NCBI GenBank assembly: GCA_016213265.1 | Contig: JACRBA010000074.1 | Coordinates: 1-48,387, forward strand | Source: Burkholderiales bacterium | GTDB taxonomy: Bacteria; Pseudomonadota; Gammaproteobacteria; Burkholderiales; Burkholderiaceae_C | Direction of reading: 5' to 3' | Length of the DNA stretch: 48,387 nucleotides | Part shown: positions 17,456 to 26,996 of the stretch, one piece after another | Position numbering within the stretch: position 1 is the stretch's first letter | Layout of the letters: every line of letters begins with the position of its first letter | Position numbers and translations under genes: made by a program | The notes under the pieces: generated by a model | The model's input: only the letters and a program-made list of their open reading frames with translations | Database searches by the model: none | What the model was told of the DNA's origin: nothing

Positions 17456-18574
17456 TCAGCCGCGCCAGGCCATCCAGCGGCCGTGCGGGTGGCTGCAGGC
17501 GAGCCAGCGGGTGGCTGCCTCGCCGCGGTCGTCGCGCGCGGTGCAGGTCCACCAGGTGGGTGTGCCGGCGGCGCCCTCGGGGCGCGGCGGGGCGGGCTCG
17601 CCAGCGATGGCCCGGCTGGCCGCGGCGTCCTCCGCCGACAGCCACACCAGCCCGCGCTCGCGCACCAGCGTGCGCACGCGCTCGACGTGGCGGGCCAGCG
17701 CGGCGGCGTCGAAATAGAACAGCACCCAGCTGTGGAAGAGCACCGGCACGGTGCCCGCGGGCAGCGTGTCCAGCCAGGCCTCCAGCACCGCCAGGCCGTC
17801 GTCGGACTGCTGCACCGGGTGCCGGGCGCGCCGTGCCAGCGCGAGCGCGGCGTCGAAGCGGGCGGCACGCTCGGTTTCGCTGGGCCACAGGCAGGCGCGC
17901 AGCCAGCGCACTTCACGCGCATCGTCGATGTCCACCGGCTGCGGGTCGGCGCCCAGGCGCGCCGCCAGCCGCCACGGCTGCACGGGCGGCAGGCGGTCGT
18001 CCACCAGGCGGCAGCTCAGCCGGGGCCCGGCGGGCGGCGGCGGGCCGGCACTGGCGAGCACACGCTGGCCGGTGGGGTCCAGCCAGTCGACGGGCATCTC
18101 GTCCACGCAGAGATTGAGCCCTGCGCTGCAGCCGAAGTCGAACAGCGCCAGCGGCTGCCCGCCATGGGCCAGGGAGATGGCCGACAGCGCCGGCCACAGC
18201 ACAGCGCAGCGGCCCACCTCGTTGGTCTGCGTGGCGCGGTTGGACACTGTGTCGCGCAGTGGCGCGGCCTGCTCGGCCACGAAGGCCTGCCAGGCGGCGG
18301 TCAGGCCCTCGTCCGCGGCGCGCTGGCCGCCCACGCTGGCGAAGTACTCGGCCAAGGCCGGCAGTGGTTCGTCGGCTTCCGCCAGGGCCAGCAGCCGGTC
18401 ATGCACCGCCGCGAACAGCAGCACCGGCTTGCGCTGCGTGGGCGGTGCAGCCTCGAGCAGCGCGCCGAGCGCCGGTTGCTCGGCCATGTGCGCGGCCAGC
18501 TGCGCGTACACCGGCTCGGCAGTGTGCTCGCGCGCAAAGGCGCGGAAGCCGGGCACGAGCGAGGCCGCGTCCAT
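17456..18574 (-). CDS. DUF2332 family protein
   Basis: 372 residues. It matches the DUF2332 pattern: an N-terminal helical part (RAFAREHTAEPVYAQLA), SNRATQTNEVGRCA, then LALFDFGCSAGLNL, which looks like a SAM-type glycine-rich loop, and a C-terminal VPVLFHSWVLFYFDAAAL. A methyltransferase-like fold is possible but not shown. The start at 18574 is chosen because it is 5 bp after the glutathione peroxidase stop; the longer open frame runs through that gene. Probably cotranscribed with it. Confidence 0.82.
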   Translation of the reverse strand: MDAASLVPGFRAFAREHTAEPVYAQLAAHMAEQPALGALLEAAPPTQRKPVLLFAAVHDRLLALAEADEPLPALAEYFASVGGQRAADEGLTAAWQAFVAEQAAPLRDTVSNRATQTNEVGRCAVLWPALSAISLAHGGQPLALFDFGCSAGLNLCVDEMPVDWLDPTGQRVLASAGPPPPAGPRLSCRLVDDRLPPVQPWRLAARLGADPQPVDIDDAREVRWLRACLWPSETERAARFDAALALARRARHPVQQSDDGLAVLEAWLDTLPAGTVPVLFHSWVLFYFDAAALARHVERVRTLVRERGLVWLSAEDAAASRAIAGEPAPPRPEGAAGTPTWWTCTARDDRGEAATRWLACSHPHGRWMAWRG

Positions 18575-18579
18575 GGCGG

Positions 18580-19074
18580 TCAGCGCGCCAGCGCGGCTTC
18601 GATGTCCTGGCTGATCTTCTCGGGGTCGTCCTGCGGCGCGTAGCGCTTGACCACCCGACCGTCGCGGCCGACGAGGAACTTGGTGAAGTTCCACTTGATG
18701 GCCTCGGTGCCCAGGAACCCCGGCTTCTCGCCCTTGAGCCACTGCCACAGGGGATGGGCGCCGCCGCCGTTGACCTCCACCTTGGCCATCATGGGAAAGT
18801 CCACGCCGTAGTTCAGCTCGCAGAAGGAGGCGATCTCCTGGTTGCTGGCCGGGTCCTGGCCGCCGAACTCGTTGCTGGGGAAACCCACGACCACCAGGCC
18901 GCGGGCGCGGTAGCGCTCCCACAGGGCCTGCAGGCCCTTGAACTGCGGCGTGAAGCCGCAGGCGCTGGCGGTGTTGACGATGAGCATCACCTGGCCGCGG
19001 TACTGCGACAGGGACACGGGCTGGCCGTCGATGGTGACGGCCTCGAAGTCGTAGGCGGTGGGAACAGGGCTCAT
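18580..19074 (-). CDS. Glutathione peroxidase, cysteine type
   Basis: 164 residues. Reduces hydrogen and organic peroxides with glutathione or thioredoxin. The catalytic set is visible: C39 (NTASACGFTPQF), Q73 (FGGQDPASN) and W128-N129 (AIKWNFTKFLV). It uses cysteine, not selenocysteine. The FPSNEFGGQ segment has E where many relatives have Q. Start chosen at 19074; the upstream extension is not family-like. No signal peptide, so probably cytosolic. Followed after 5 bp by the DUF2332 gene. Confidence 0.93.
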   Translation of the reverse strand: MSPVPTAYDFEAVTIDGQPVSLSQYRGQVMLIVNTASACGFTPQFKGLQALWERYRARGLVVVGFPSNEFGGQDPASNQEIASFCELNYGVDFPMMAKVEVNGGGAHPLWQWLKGEKPGFLGTEAIKWNFTKFLVGRDGRVVKRYAPQDDPEKISQDIEAALAR

Positions 19075-19141
19075 GGCAGTGCGTCCGTGACCCGCCCGAG
19101 AGGGCGTGGCGGCGATCCTAGCGCGAGGCCACGTGGCTTGC

Positions 19142-20023
19142 TCAGGGCCGCACGGATGCCAGCACGGCGGCCCCGAGGATGAGCGCGCCGCCCACCGCCA
19201 GCGCGGGCGTGAGCGCACCGGCGCCGAGCCACAGCGCCGAGGCGGTGGCGAACACCACCTCGGTGAGCATGATCACGGCGGTCGCGTTGGCCGGCAGCCG
19301 GGCGGCGCCGTACTGCAGCGCCAGGTTGCTGAGCAGGAAGGCGCCGGCGAGCAGCCCGCCGAACAGCGCCCAGCCGGCGCCCGGCCAGGCCGGCGGGGGC
19401 ACGCGCTCACCGCCCAGCGCGAGCGCCAGCGCCGTGGCCACCCCCACGCCGCCGACGAACATGGCCAGCGCCCGGGCGGGCTCGCTGCGGTGCGACTCGC
19501 GACGCAGCATGACGTTGTTCAGCGCGAAGCTGAAGCCGCCCACCAGCCCCAGCGCGTCGGTCAGGCGCAAGGGCCCCAGGCCCGCGTCGCCCTCCGGCCA
19601 CAGCACGATGAGCGCACCGGCCAGGGCAAGCGCCACGCGCAATGCAGCGGCCCGCGTCAACGGCTCGTGCAGCAGCCAGCGCGCCAGCAGCACGGCCCAC
19701 AGCGGCATCAGGTAGAACAGCAGCACCACCCGCACCACGTCGCCCACGGTGACGCCCCAGTTGAACGCCGCATTCGTGGTGCCCGAGGCGAGCAGGATGG
19801 CCCACAGCGCGGGCGTGCGCACCAGCTCGCGCCACGCGGCGGGGCGGCTGCCCCCGATGATGAGCACCGCCAGCGCGTACACCGCCGCGGTCGTCCACAG
19901 CGGGTGCCAGCCGGCGCCCTCGTGCAGCTGCCGGAACGGCCACCACGACACGCCCCAGACGAAGGCGTTGGCGACCAGCGCCAGCGCCGGCCAGAGCGCC
20001 GCCGCGTTCGAGCGCGGCCCCAT
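19142..20023 (-). CDS. EamA/DMT-superfamily permease
   Basis: 293 residues, about ten hydrophobic helices arranged as two EamA repeats (LVANAFVWGVSWWPFRQL in the first; LGLVGGFSFALNNVMLRR in the second). The family exports metabolites or amino acids, and the substrate is unknown. The ATG at 20023 overlaps the lplT stop by one base (TGATG), so it is translated with lplT. Confidence 0.88.
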   Translation of the reverse strand: MGPRSNAAALWPALALVANAFVWGVSWWPFRQLHEGAGWHPLWTTAAVYALAVLIIGGSRPAAWRELVRTPALWAILLASGTTNAAFNWGVTVGDVVRVVLLFYLMPLWAVLLARWLLHEPLTRAAALRVALALAGALIVLWPEGDAGLGPLRLTDALGLVGGFSFALNNVMLRRESHRSEPARALAMFVGGVGVATALALALGGERVPPPAWPGAGWALFGGLLAGAFLLSNLALQYGAARLPANATAVIMLTEVVFATASALWLGAGALTPALAVGGALILGAAVLASVRP

Positions 20024-21300
20024 CAGTGGCGGTCGGACCGCGCGATGGCCAGCAGGCGCTCGACCTCGGCGGGATGCTCGCGCAGGTTGCGCTCGTGCCA
20101 GCGCTTGATGAGCCACATGGTGCCCGCCACGCCCACGCCGAACACCGCGATGGCGGTGAAGGCGGTGAGGCCCACGCGCGTCATGCCGGTGTAGAACGCG
20201 CCCAGGCCGAGGATGCAGGCCTGCTCGTTGAAGTTCTGCACGGCGATGGAGCGGCCTGCGCCCATGAGGTTGTGGCCGCGGTGCTGCAGCAGCGCGTTCA
20301 TGGGCACCACCAGGTAGCCGCCGATGGCGCCCAGCAGCACCAGGAACGGGGCGGCCACCCAGGCGTTGTTGATCACGTTCAGGCCGATCACCAGCACGCC
20401 CATGCCGATGCCCAGGGGGATCACGCGGGTGGCCTTGTCCAGCCGCATGTACAGCGAGGCCACGATGGCGCCCGCGGCCGTGCCGATGGCCACCACGCCC
20501 ACCAGCGACGAGGCCTGGGTGGTGGTGTAGCCCAGCGCGGCGGCCGCCCAGGCGAAGACGATCACGCGCAGGTTGCCCGAGACGCCCCAGAACAAGGTGG
20601 TGGTGGCCAGCGAGATCTGGCCCAGCTTGTCGCTCCACAGCCGCGCGTTGCACTGGCCGAAGTCGCGCACGAGATCCACCACGTGCAGGGTGAGTGGCTG
20701 CAGCGGGGCGTCGGTGCGCGGGATCTTCAGGTTGAACAGCGCGGCGATGATGTACAGCGCCACCATCACCGAGATGGCGGCCTCGGGGCCGGTGTCGATG
20801 CCCGTGTCCAGCAAGGGCAGGTCGAAGCCGAGCAGCCACGGGGCCAGGCGCGGGCCCACCAGCTGGCCGCCCAGCAGCACGCCCAGGATGATGGACGCGA
20901 TGGTCAGGCCCTCGATCCAGCCGTTGGCCTTGACCAGCTGCGACGGCGGCAGCAGCTCGGTGAGGATGCCGTACTTGGCCGGCGAGTACGCCGCCGCCCC
21001 CAGGCCCACCACCGCATAGGCCAGCAGCGGGTGGCCGCCGAAGAGCATGAGCAGGCAGCCCACCACCTTGATGCTGTTCGAATAGAACATCACCTGGCCC
21101 TTGGGCACGGCGTCGGCGAACGCACCCACCAGGGGCGCCAGCACCACATAGAACAGCGCGAACATCGGTGTCAGCGCCGGGATCTGCCAGCCGGGTGCAC
21201 CGGTCGTGCGCAGCAGTTCGATGGCCCCCACCAGCAGCGCGTTGTCGGCCATCGAGCTGAAGAACTGCGCCGACATGATGGTGTAGAAGCCTTTTTTCAT
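20023..21300 (-). CDS. lplT: Lysophospholipid transporter LplT
   Basis: 425 residues, a major facilitator protein with about 12 helices. It opens MKKGFYTIMSAQFFSSMADNA and carries YSPAKYGILTELLPPSQLVKANGW, the LplT-type signature segment. LplT flips lysophospholipids inward across the inner membrane for re-acylation. In E. coli it is paired with the acyltransferase aas; here no acyltransferase domain is fused or adjacent. Divergent from alr. Confidence 0.92.
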   Translation of the reverse strand: MKKGFYTIMSAQFFSSMADNALLVGAIELLRTTGAPGWQIPALTPMFALFYVVLAPLVGAFADAVPKGQVMFYSNSIKVVGCLLMLFGGHPLLAYAVVGLGAAAYSPAKYGILTELLPPSQLVKANGWIEGLTIASIILGVLLGGQLVGPRLAPWLLGFDLPLLDTGIDTGPEAAISVMVALYIIAALFNLKIPRTDAPLQPLTLHVVDLVRDFGQCNARLWSDKLGQISLATTTLFWGVSGNLRVIVFAWAAAALGYTTTQASSLVGVVAIGTAAGAIVASLYMRLDKATRVIPLGIGMGVLVIGLNVINNAWVAAPFLVLLGAIGGYLVVPMNALLQHRGHNLMGAGRSIAVQNFNEQACILGLGAFYTGMTRVGLTAFTAIAVFGVGVAGTMWLIKRWHERNLREHPAEVERLLAIARSDRH

Positions 21301-21492
21301 GCGGCGGGCACAGCGGGCATGGCCTGGGGGTGACCAGGGGGGCGTCTGCGCGGGTTCGTCAGTCGGTTCGTGAGCGGGGGCAAAAAGCGTCGCGGTTTAT
21401 AGCATGGGGGGTGCGCCACCCCGGCGCGTGCGCACCGGGCCGGGGCGTGCGGCGCTGGCAGAATCCTCGCGCCCCTGGAAGGACCACAGCCC

Positions 21493-22611
21493 ATGCCGCG
21501 CCCGATCGAAGCCCTGATCCACACCGATGCCCTGGCCCACAACCTGGCCCGTGCACGCGCCTGCGCGCCGGATGCGCGGGTGTGGGCGGTGGTCAAGGCC
21601 AATGCCTACGGCCCCGGCATCGAGCGCGCCTACGAGGGGCTGCGCGGCGCCGACGGCTTCGCGCTGCTGGACCTGGCCGAGGCCGAGCGGCTGCGCGCGC
21701 TCGACTGGCGCGGCCCCATCCTGCTGCTCGAGGGCGTGTTCGAGCCGCGCGACCTGGAGCTGTGTTCGCGCCTGAACCTCTGGCACGTGGTGCACTGCGA
21801 GCAGCAGATCGACTGGCTGGCCGCGCACAAGACCCACCAGCCGCACCATGTGATGCTCAAGCTGAACAGCGGCATGAACCGCCTGGGCTTCCGGCCGGCG
21901 GCGTTCCGCCAGGCCTGGGTGCGGCTGAACGCGCTGCCCCAGGTGGACGAGATCAGCCTGGTGACGCACTTCTCGGATGCCGACGCCGACCGCTTCGGCC
22001 GCGACGGCATCGCCCACCAGGTGGCGGCCTTCGAGGAGGCCACGCGCGACCTGCCCGGCGAGCGCAGCCTGGCCAACAGCGCGGCCACGCTGCGGCACCT
22101 GGCCGATGTGCCGCATGGCCCGCGTGTGCGGGCCGATTGGGTGCGCGCCGGCATCATGAGCTATGGCGGCGTGCCCGACTTCCCCGAGCACGACGCCGCC
22201 CACTGGGACCTGCGCCCGGCCATGACGCTGCGCTCGCGCCTGATCGCCACCCAGTCGCTGGAGCCGGGCGATTCCGTCGGCTACGGCAGCAGCTACGTGG
22301 CCCAGCGGCCCATGCGCATCGGCGTGGTGGCCTGCGGTTATGCCGACGGCTACCCGCGCCACGCGCCCACTGGTACGCCGGTGCTGGTGGAGGGCGTGCG
22401 CAGCACCACCGTGGGCCGGGTGTCCATGGACATGCTGGCGGTGGACCTGACGCCCGTGCCGGCGGCCCAGGTGGGCAGCGAGGTCACGCTGTGGGGCGAG
22501 GGCCCGCGCGGCACGCGGCTGCCCATCGACGAGGTGGCGCGCTCGGCGGGCACCATCGGCTACGAGCTCATGTGCGCCCTGGCGCCGCGCGTGCCGGTGC
22601 ACGTGGCCTGA
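21493..22611 (+). CDS. alr: Alanine racemase
   Basis: 372 residues. PLP-dependent interconversion of L- and D-alanine for peptidoglycan. The PLP lysine is K35 in [11 protein letters not shown] and the opposing catalytic tyrosine is Y264 in [29 protein letters not shown] and [11 protein letters not shown] are family segments. Divergent from lplT across about 190 bp. The two follow the same alr-lplT(-radA) neighbourhood seen in related genomes. Confidence 0.96.
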   Translation: MPRPIEALIHTDALAHNLARARACAPDARVWAVVKANAYGPGIERAYEGLRGADGFALLDLAEAERLRALDWRGPILLLEGVFEPRDLELCSRLNLWHVVHCEQQIDWLAAHKTHQPHHVMLKLNSGMNRLGFRPAAFRQAWVRLNALPQVDEISLVTHFSDADADRFGRDGIAHQVAAFEEATRDLPGERSLANSAATLRHLADVPHGPRVRADWVRAGIMSYGGVPDFPEHDAAHWDLRPAMTLRSRLIATQSLEPGDSVGYGSSYVAQRPMRIGVVACGYADGYPRHAPTGTPVLVEGVRSTTVGRVSMDMLAVDLTPVPAAQVGSEVTLWGEGPRGTRLPIDEVARSAGTIGYELMCALAPRVPVHVA

Positions 22612-22624
22612 CCCGACCCGGGCC

Positions 22625-23440
22625 ATGCGGCGGCGCGATCCGGTGGGCGACTTCGAGCGCGCGACGCGCGCCGACCTGCACGAGCGCCGCTGGCTGCGCT
22701 GGCATGCGCTGCTGCTGGGCGCCACCACGCTCATGCTGTGCCTGGCGGTGTCAGGCTCGCTGCGGCGCCTCGGCGTCGACTCGGTGCTGTGGCGCCCCTT
22801 GCTGGCACTGGCCCTGACCTACCCCCTGTACCTGGCGCTGCTGTGGCTGTGGGGGCGCTGGCTGGTCTCGCGGGAAGAAGCCGGCGACGCCCTCGATGCG
22901 GGCGATGCCGTCGACGCGGGGATGGAGCTTGCCGACGGCCTGGCGCGCCTGCTGCCGCGTCGGTCCCCGCCGCTGTCGGGCGGCGGGGGCGATTTCGCCG
23001 GTGCGGGGGCCACCGGCCGCTTCGACCTCGCGGGCGAGGCGGGCGGCGCCCTGTCGGACGCCGGCAGCGCCGTGGCCGATGCCGTGGGCGGTGCCGCGGG
23101 CGCGGTGGGCGACAGCGACGAGGCGGGTGCCGTGGTCGTGCCGCTGGTGGTGGTGATCGGCGTGGCCGTGGCGCTGGCCGCCGCGCTCGGCTTCGCCGTC
23201 TTCGGCCTGTTCGGCGTGGAGGTGCTCACCGGCGTGGCGGTGGAGGTGGCGTTCGCCTCGTTCGGCGGCGCGCTGGCCTGGCGCGGCCGCCGGGAGGGCT
23301 GGCTGGCTCACGCGCTGCGGCGCACCGCCTGGCCCATGGCGGGGCTGCTGGCCGGCATGGCCGTGGCTGGCCTGCTGGTGCAGACCTGGCTGCCCGAGGC
23401 CCGCACCTGGCCGCAGGCGCTGCGGCTGCTGTTCGGCTGA
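22625..23440 (+). CDS. Membrane protein of unknown function
   Basis: 271 residues. Two transmembrane helices lie near residues 28-46 and 57-80. A central soluble stretch (about 85-172) is rich in Gly/Ala/Asp, then comes a hydrophobic block (about 173-215) and a last helix near 238-257. The Gly-rich centre (LSGGGGDFAGAGATGRF) looks flexible. No family recognised. It starts 13 bp after the alr stop and is probably cotranscribed with it. Confidence 0.7.
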   Translation: MRRRDPVGDFERATRADLHERRWLRWHALLLGATTLMLCLAVSGSLRRLGVDSVLWRPLLALALTYPLYLALLWLWGRWLVSREEAGDALDAGDAVDAGMELADGLARLLPRRSPPLSGGGGDFAGAGATGRFDLAGEAGGALSDAGSAVADAVGGAAGAVGDSDEAGAVVVPLVVVIGVAVALAAALGFAVFGLFGVEVLTGVAVEVAFASFGGALAWRGRREGWLAHALRRTAWPMAGLLAGMAVAGLLVQTWLPEARTWPQALRLLFG

Positions 23441-23498
23441 GGGCGCCTGGCCCGTGGCCTGAAGCTTGCTGCCCTCGGGCAGCCAACCGGAGACGACG

Positions 23499-23996
23499 AT
23501 GGATCTGCCGCGCCACCAGCTCACCATGACGGTGCTCATGACGCCCGACATGGCCAATTTCGCCGGCAAGGTGCACGGCGGGGCCATCCTGCGGCTGCTC
23601 GACCAGGTGGCCTACGCCTGTGCGAGCCGCTACGCCGGCCGCTACGTGGTCACGCTGAGCGTGGACCAGGTCATGTTCCGCCAGGCCATCCAGGTGGGTG
23701 AGCTGGTCACCTTCCTCGCGGCGGTGAACCACACCGGCACCTCGTCCATGGAGGTGGGCATCAAGGTGGTGGCCGAGGACATCCGCACCCAGGCGCGGCG
23801 CCATGCCAACAGCTGCTTCTTCACCATGGTGGCGCTGGGTGACGACGGCCGGCCGGTGGCCGTGCCGCCGCTGCAGACCACGGGGCCGGACGAGCAGCGC
23901 CGCTGGGAGAACGCCAAGGCGCGGCGCCAGCTGCGCGCCGAGATGGAGCAGCGCCAGCAGGCGGTGCGCGCCGTCGCGGCGCCGCCCGCGGCGTGA
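23499..23996 (+). CDS. Acyl-CoA thioesterase, hotdog fold (YciA-like)
   Basis: 165 residues. The hotdog-fold hexameric thioesterase family hydrolyses acyl-CoA. Seen: PDMANFAGKVHGGAILRLLDQVAYACASRYAG, which contains the catalytic Asp region (F-G-x-x-HGG-x-x-L-x-x-x-D pattern), and TSSMEVGIKVVAEDI. The ATG at 23499 follows GGAG 6 nt upstream and matches the family start; the earlier TTG at 23466 is less likely. It ends tail to tail with the LysE gene with no gap. Confidence 0.9.
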   Translation: MDLPRHQLTMTVLMTPDMANFAGKVHGGAILRLLDQVAYACASRYAGRYVVTLSVDQVMFRQAIQVGELVTFLAAVNHTGTSSMEVGIKVVAEDIRTQARRHANSCFFTMVALGDDGRPVAVPPLQTTGPDEQRRWENAKARRQLRAEMEQRQQAVRAVAAPPAA

Positions 23997-24626
23997 TCAG
24001 GCCGCGCGCTTGAAGCTCGCGAGCAGCACGCCGGCCAGCACGAACAGGCTGCCGAACAGGCGGTTGAGTGCCTTCATCTGCGCGGGCGTGCGCAGCAGGC
24101 CCAGCACGCGCGACGCGAGCGCGGCGTAGCCGGTCATCACGCACAGCTCCACGGTGCCGAAGGTGGCGCCGATGACGAAGTACTGGGCCAGCAGCGGCTG
24201 GGTCGGGTCGACGAACTGCGGCAGCAGGGCCACCAGGAACACCGTGCCCTTGGGGTTCAGCGCGTTCACGCCCCAGCCGCGCAGCACGAGCTGGCGGCGC
24301 GGCACGGTGTCGGGCGTGTCGTCGCGCGCGACCAGCGGCTTGCCCGGCGCGCGCCACTGCTGGATGCCGAGCCAGACCAGGTAGGCCACCCCGGCCCACT
24401 TGATGACCGAGAACGCATGGGTGGACGTGGCCAGCAGCGCGCCCATCCCCAGGCCGATGACGATGAGCTGCGTCCACACCCCCAGCGCCAGGCCGAAGGC
24501 GATGGCCTGGCCACGGCGGAAACCGTGGTTCAGCCCCGCGCCCATGGCGGCGATGGCGCCGGGGCCCGGCGACAGGCTGATCGCCACGGTGGCGATGCAG
24601 AAAGTGATCCAGGTGGCGAGATCCAC
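23997..24626 (-). CDS. LysE-family amino acid exporter
   Basis: 209 residues with about six membrane helices. The LysE/RhtB signature is present: ISLSPGPGAIAAMGAGLNHGFRRG near the N-terminus, then LGLALGVW-type helices and LNPKGTVFLVALLPQF. The family exports amino acids such as lysine, threonine or homoserine lactones; the substrate is unknown. Single gene, convergent with the thioesterase. Confidence 0.92.
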   Translation of the reverse strand: MDLATWITFCIATVAISLSPGPGAIAAMGAGLNHGFRRGQAIAFGLALGVWTQLIVIGLGMGALLATSTHAFSVIKWAGVAYLVWLGIQQWRAPGKPLVARDDTPDTVPRRQLVLRGWGVNALNPKGTVFLVALLPQFVDPTQPLLAQYFVIGATFGTVELCVMTGYAALASRVLGLLRTPAQMKALNRLFGSLFVLAGVLLASFKRAA

Positions 24627-24705
24627 GGGCCGTGCTCCGGGCAGTGCGGGCCGGCCAGTGTAGGCGCGCCGGGCGACCCGGCCGCCCGCAGGGGTGAGCC
24701 GCCGG

Positions 24706-25068
24706 TCAGGCTTCCCAGCCCACCAGGGCCAGCAACTGCTCCGCGCCTTCGGCGCTCAGCGGGGCCTCCACGCGCAGGCAGCCGGGGGCCGCCGTCGTGC
24801 CCACCACCGCCACCTGCGCAGCGGGGTGCCGCTCGTGGAGCGCCGCCGCCGTGTCCGCCGCGCTGGCGCCGTCCACGATGAACAGCTCGGCGGGGTGGTC
24901 GTCCTGGGCCAGCTCGGCGGCCTCGGCCAGCGCGCCGGCGAGGTCGGCCGCCTCGTGCACCCGGGCGTCCGGCCAGCGGTTGCGGATCAGGCACGCGGTG
25001 TGGGTGCGGCAGGCGGGGCGCGCATCGACGAGCACGATGGACGGGGCAAGGACGACGGCAGTGGTCAT
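24706..25068 (-). CDS. Stand-alone degenerate receiver-like protein
   Basis: 120 residues with the layout of a CheY-like receiver: SIVLVDARPACR at strand 1, a central LFIVDGAS where the phosphoacceptor Asp would sit, AQVAVVGTT at strand 4 and a final helix. The acidic pair is reduced to one Asp, and the conserved Lys after strand 5 is missing (PGCLRVEAPLS), so normal phosphorylation is doubtful. No output domain. No partner kinase nearby. Assignment rests on pattern only. Confidence 0.55.
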   Translation of the reverse strand: MTTAVVLAPSIVLVDARPACRTHTACLIRNRWPDARVHEAADLAGALAEAAELAQDDHPAELFIVDGASAADTAAALHERHPAAQVAVVGTTAAPGCLRVEAPLSAEGAEQLLALVGWEA

Positions 25069-25228
25069 GGTGTCGGGGGGGCGTTGCGGCGCGGGTGGCG
25101 CGGCGCCTGGGTGGGTTGGGGTGGGTCAGGAACGGGACTTCGGCGGCCCAGGCCGACAATCAAGCCCGTGCCGGCCCTGCCCGGCGTCTCCTATTTCACG
25201 AACGGCGCTCGCTGCCGGTGTCGCTGCC

Positions 25229-26599
25229 ATGAGCAAGACCAAATCGATCTACGTGTGCAGCCAGTGCGGTGGCACGTCGCCGCGCTGGCTGGGCCAGTGC
25301 CCCCACTGCAAGGGTTGGAACACGCTGGAGGAGTCGCTCGCCGAGGCGCCGGCGGGCAGCGGCAAGAACCGCTTCCAGGCGCTCGCCAAGTCGCAACCCG
25401 TGGCCACGCTCAGCGAGATCGAGGCCGCCGACGTGGCGCGCACGCCCACCGGCCTGGAGGAGCTCGACCGCGTGCTCGGCGGCGGCATCGTGGAGGGCGG
25501 CGTGGTGCTCATCGGCGGCGACCCCGGCATCGGCAAGAGCACGCTGCTGCTGCAGGCGGCCGATGCGCTGTCCACGCAGATGAAGGTGCTCTACGTGACC
25601 GGCGAGGAGTCGGGCGCGCAAGTGGCCCTGCGGGCACGCCGCCTGGGCCTGCCGGGCAAGGCGCTGCGGGTGCTGGCGGAGATCCAGCTCGAGCGCATCC
25701 TGGCCACCATCGAGATCGAGCAGCCCGACTTCTGCGTCATCGATTCCATCCAGACGCTGTATTCCGAGCAGCTGGCCAGCGCGCCGGGCTCCGTGGCCCA
25801 GGTGCGTGAGTGCGCCGCCCAGCTCACCCGCACCGCCAAGGCGGCGGGCTGCACCATCGTGCTGGTGGGCCACGTCACCAAGGAGGGCGCGCTGGCGGGC
25901 CCGCGCGTGCTGGAGCACATCGTGGACACGGTGCTGTACTTCGAGGGCGACACGCACTCGAGCTTCCGGCTGGTGCGCGCGATCAAGAACCGCTTCGGCG
26001 CCGTCAACGAGATCGGCGTGTTCGCCATGACGGACAAGGGCCTGAAGGGCGTGAGCAACCCCAGCGCCATCTTCCTGTCCACCCAGGCCAGCGAGCCGGT
26101 GCCGGGCTCATGCGTGATGGTCACGCTCGAAGGCACGCGCCCGATGCTGGTGGAGATCCAGGCGCTGGTGGATTCGGGCGGGCCCAGCCCACGGCGCCTG
26201 TCGGTGGGCCTGGAGCGTGACCGGCTGGCCATGTTGCTGGCCGTGCTGCACCGCCATGCCGGCATTGCCTGCCTGGACCAGGACGTGTTCGTCAACGCCG
26301 TGGGCGGCGTGCGCATCAGCGAGCCGGCCGCCGACCTCGCGGTGATGCTGGCCATCCGCAGCAGCCTGGCTGGCCGGGCCCTGCCGCGCGGCTTCGTCGC
26401 TTTCGGCGAGGTGGGCCTGGCGGGCGAGGTGCGGCCTGCGCCACGCGGCCAGGAGCGGCTGAAGGAAGCCGCCAAGCTGGGCTTCTCGGTGGCGCTGGTG
26501 CCCAAGGCGAATGCGCCGAAGAAGGCGATCGAGGGCCTGGCGATCCACCCCGTGGAGCGCATCGAGCAGGCCATCGACGTGCTGCGTGGCTTAAGCTGA
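25229..26599 (+). CDS. radA: DNA repair protein RadA
   Basis: 456 residues. A branch-migration ATPase in homologous recombination. Domains in order: an N-terminal zinc finger (CSQCGG and CPHCKGW), a RecA-like ATPase with Walker A GGDPGIGKST, the RadA-specific KNRFG motif (IKNRFGAVNE), and a C-terminal Lon-protease-like domain (RLSVGLERDRLAMLLAVLHRH onward). The ATG at 25229 gives the standard MSKTKSIYVC start; the longer open frame upstream is spurious. Confidence 0.97.
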   Translation: MSKTKSIYVCSQCGGTSPRWLGQCPHCKGWNTLEESLAEAPAGSGKNRFQALAKSQPVATLSEIEAADVARTPTGLEELDRVLGGGIVEGGVVLIGGDPGIGKSTLLLQAADALSTQMKVLYVTGEESGAQVALRARRLGLPGKALRVLAEIQLERILATIEIEQPDFCVIDSIQTLYSEQLASAPGSVAQVRECAAQLTRTAKAAGCTIVLVGHVTKEGALAGPRVLEHIVDTVLYFEGDTHSSFRLVRAIKNRFGAVNEIGVFAMTDKGLKGVSNPSAIFLSTQASEPVPGSCVMVTLEGTRPMLVEIQALVDSGGPSPRRLSVGLERDRLAMLLAVLHRHAGIACLDQDVFVNAVGGVRISEPAADLAVMLAIRSSLAGRALPRGFVAFGEVGLAGEVRPAPRGQERLKEAAKLGFSVALVPKANAPKKAIEGLAIHPVERIEQAIDVLRGLS

Positions 26600-26603
26600 G
26601 GCC

Positions 26604-26996
26604 ATGAGCTCCGCCACACCCTTCGCCCCCCGGCCCGCGCCGCCGTACTACGCCGTCATCTTCACCAGCCAGCGCACCGACGGCGACGCCGGCTACGGCG
26701 CCATGGCCGACGAGATGGTGGCGCTGGCCGCCGCCCAGCCGGGCTACCTGGGCGTGGAAAGCGCGCGCGGGGCCGACGGCCTGGGCATCACGGTGTCGTA
26801 CTGGCGGTCGCTGGACGACATCGCCGCCTGGCGGGCCGTGCTGGCGCACCAGGCGGCGCGCGACCGTGGCCGCGGCGGCTGGTACAGCCACTACGAGCTG
26901 CGGGTGGCCCGCGTGGAGCGCGCCTATGGCTGGGACGCCGCCGACGGACCGCAGGACCCGATGGCCGTGCCGCCCGGCCGGGGAGCGGCGCGGTGA
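26604..26996 (+). CDS. Antibiotic-biosynthesis-monooxygenase-like (ABM) protein
   Basis: 130 residues, a single dimeric alpha/beta-barrel domain: YYAVIFTSQRT, MADEMVALAAAQPGYLGVESARG, ITVSYWRSLDDIAAWR and YSHYELRVARVERAYGW. This is the YdhR/ABM pattern; relatives include heme or quinol oxygenases, but many have no known activity. It starts 4 bp after the radA stop and overlaps the next gene by 4 bp. Confidence 0.85.
   Translation: MSSATPFAPRPAPPYYAVIFTSQRTDGDAGYGAMADEMVALAAAQPGYLGVESARGADGLGITVSYWRSLDDIAAWRAVLAHQAARDRGRGGWYSHYELRVARVERAYGWDAADGPQDPMAVPPGRGAAR

Noticed and set aside
18580-19074. Glutathione peroxidase as a selenoprotein
   Set aside because: The catalytic codon encodes cysteine, with no in-frame TGA.
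23466-23498. Upstream TTG start for the thioesterase
   Set aside because: The ATG at 23499 has a better ribosome site and matches the family start.
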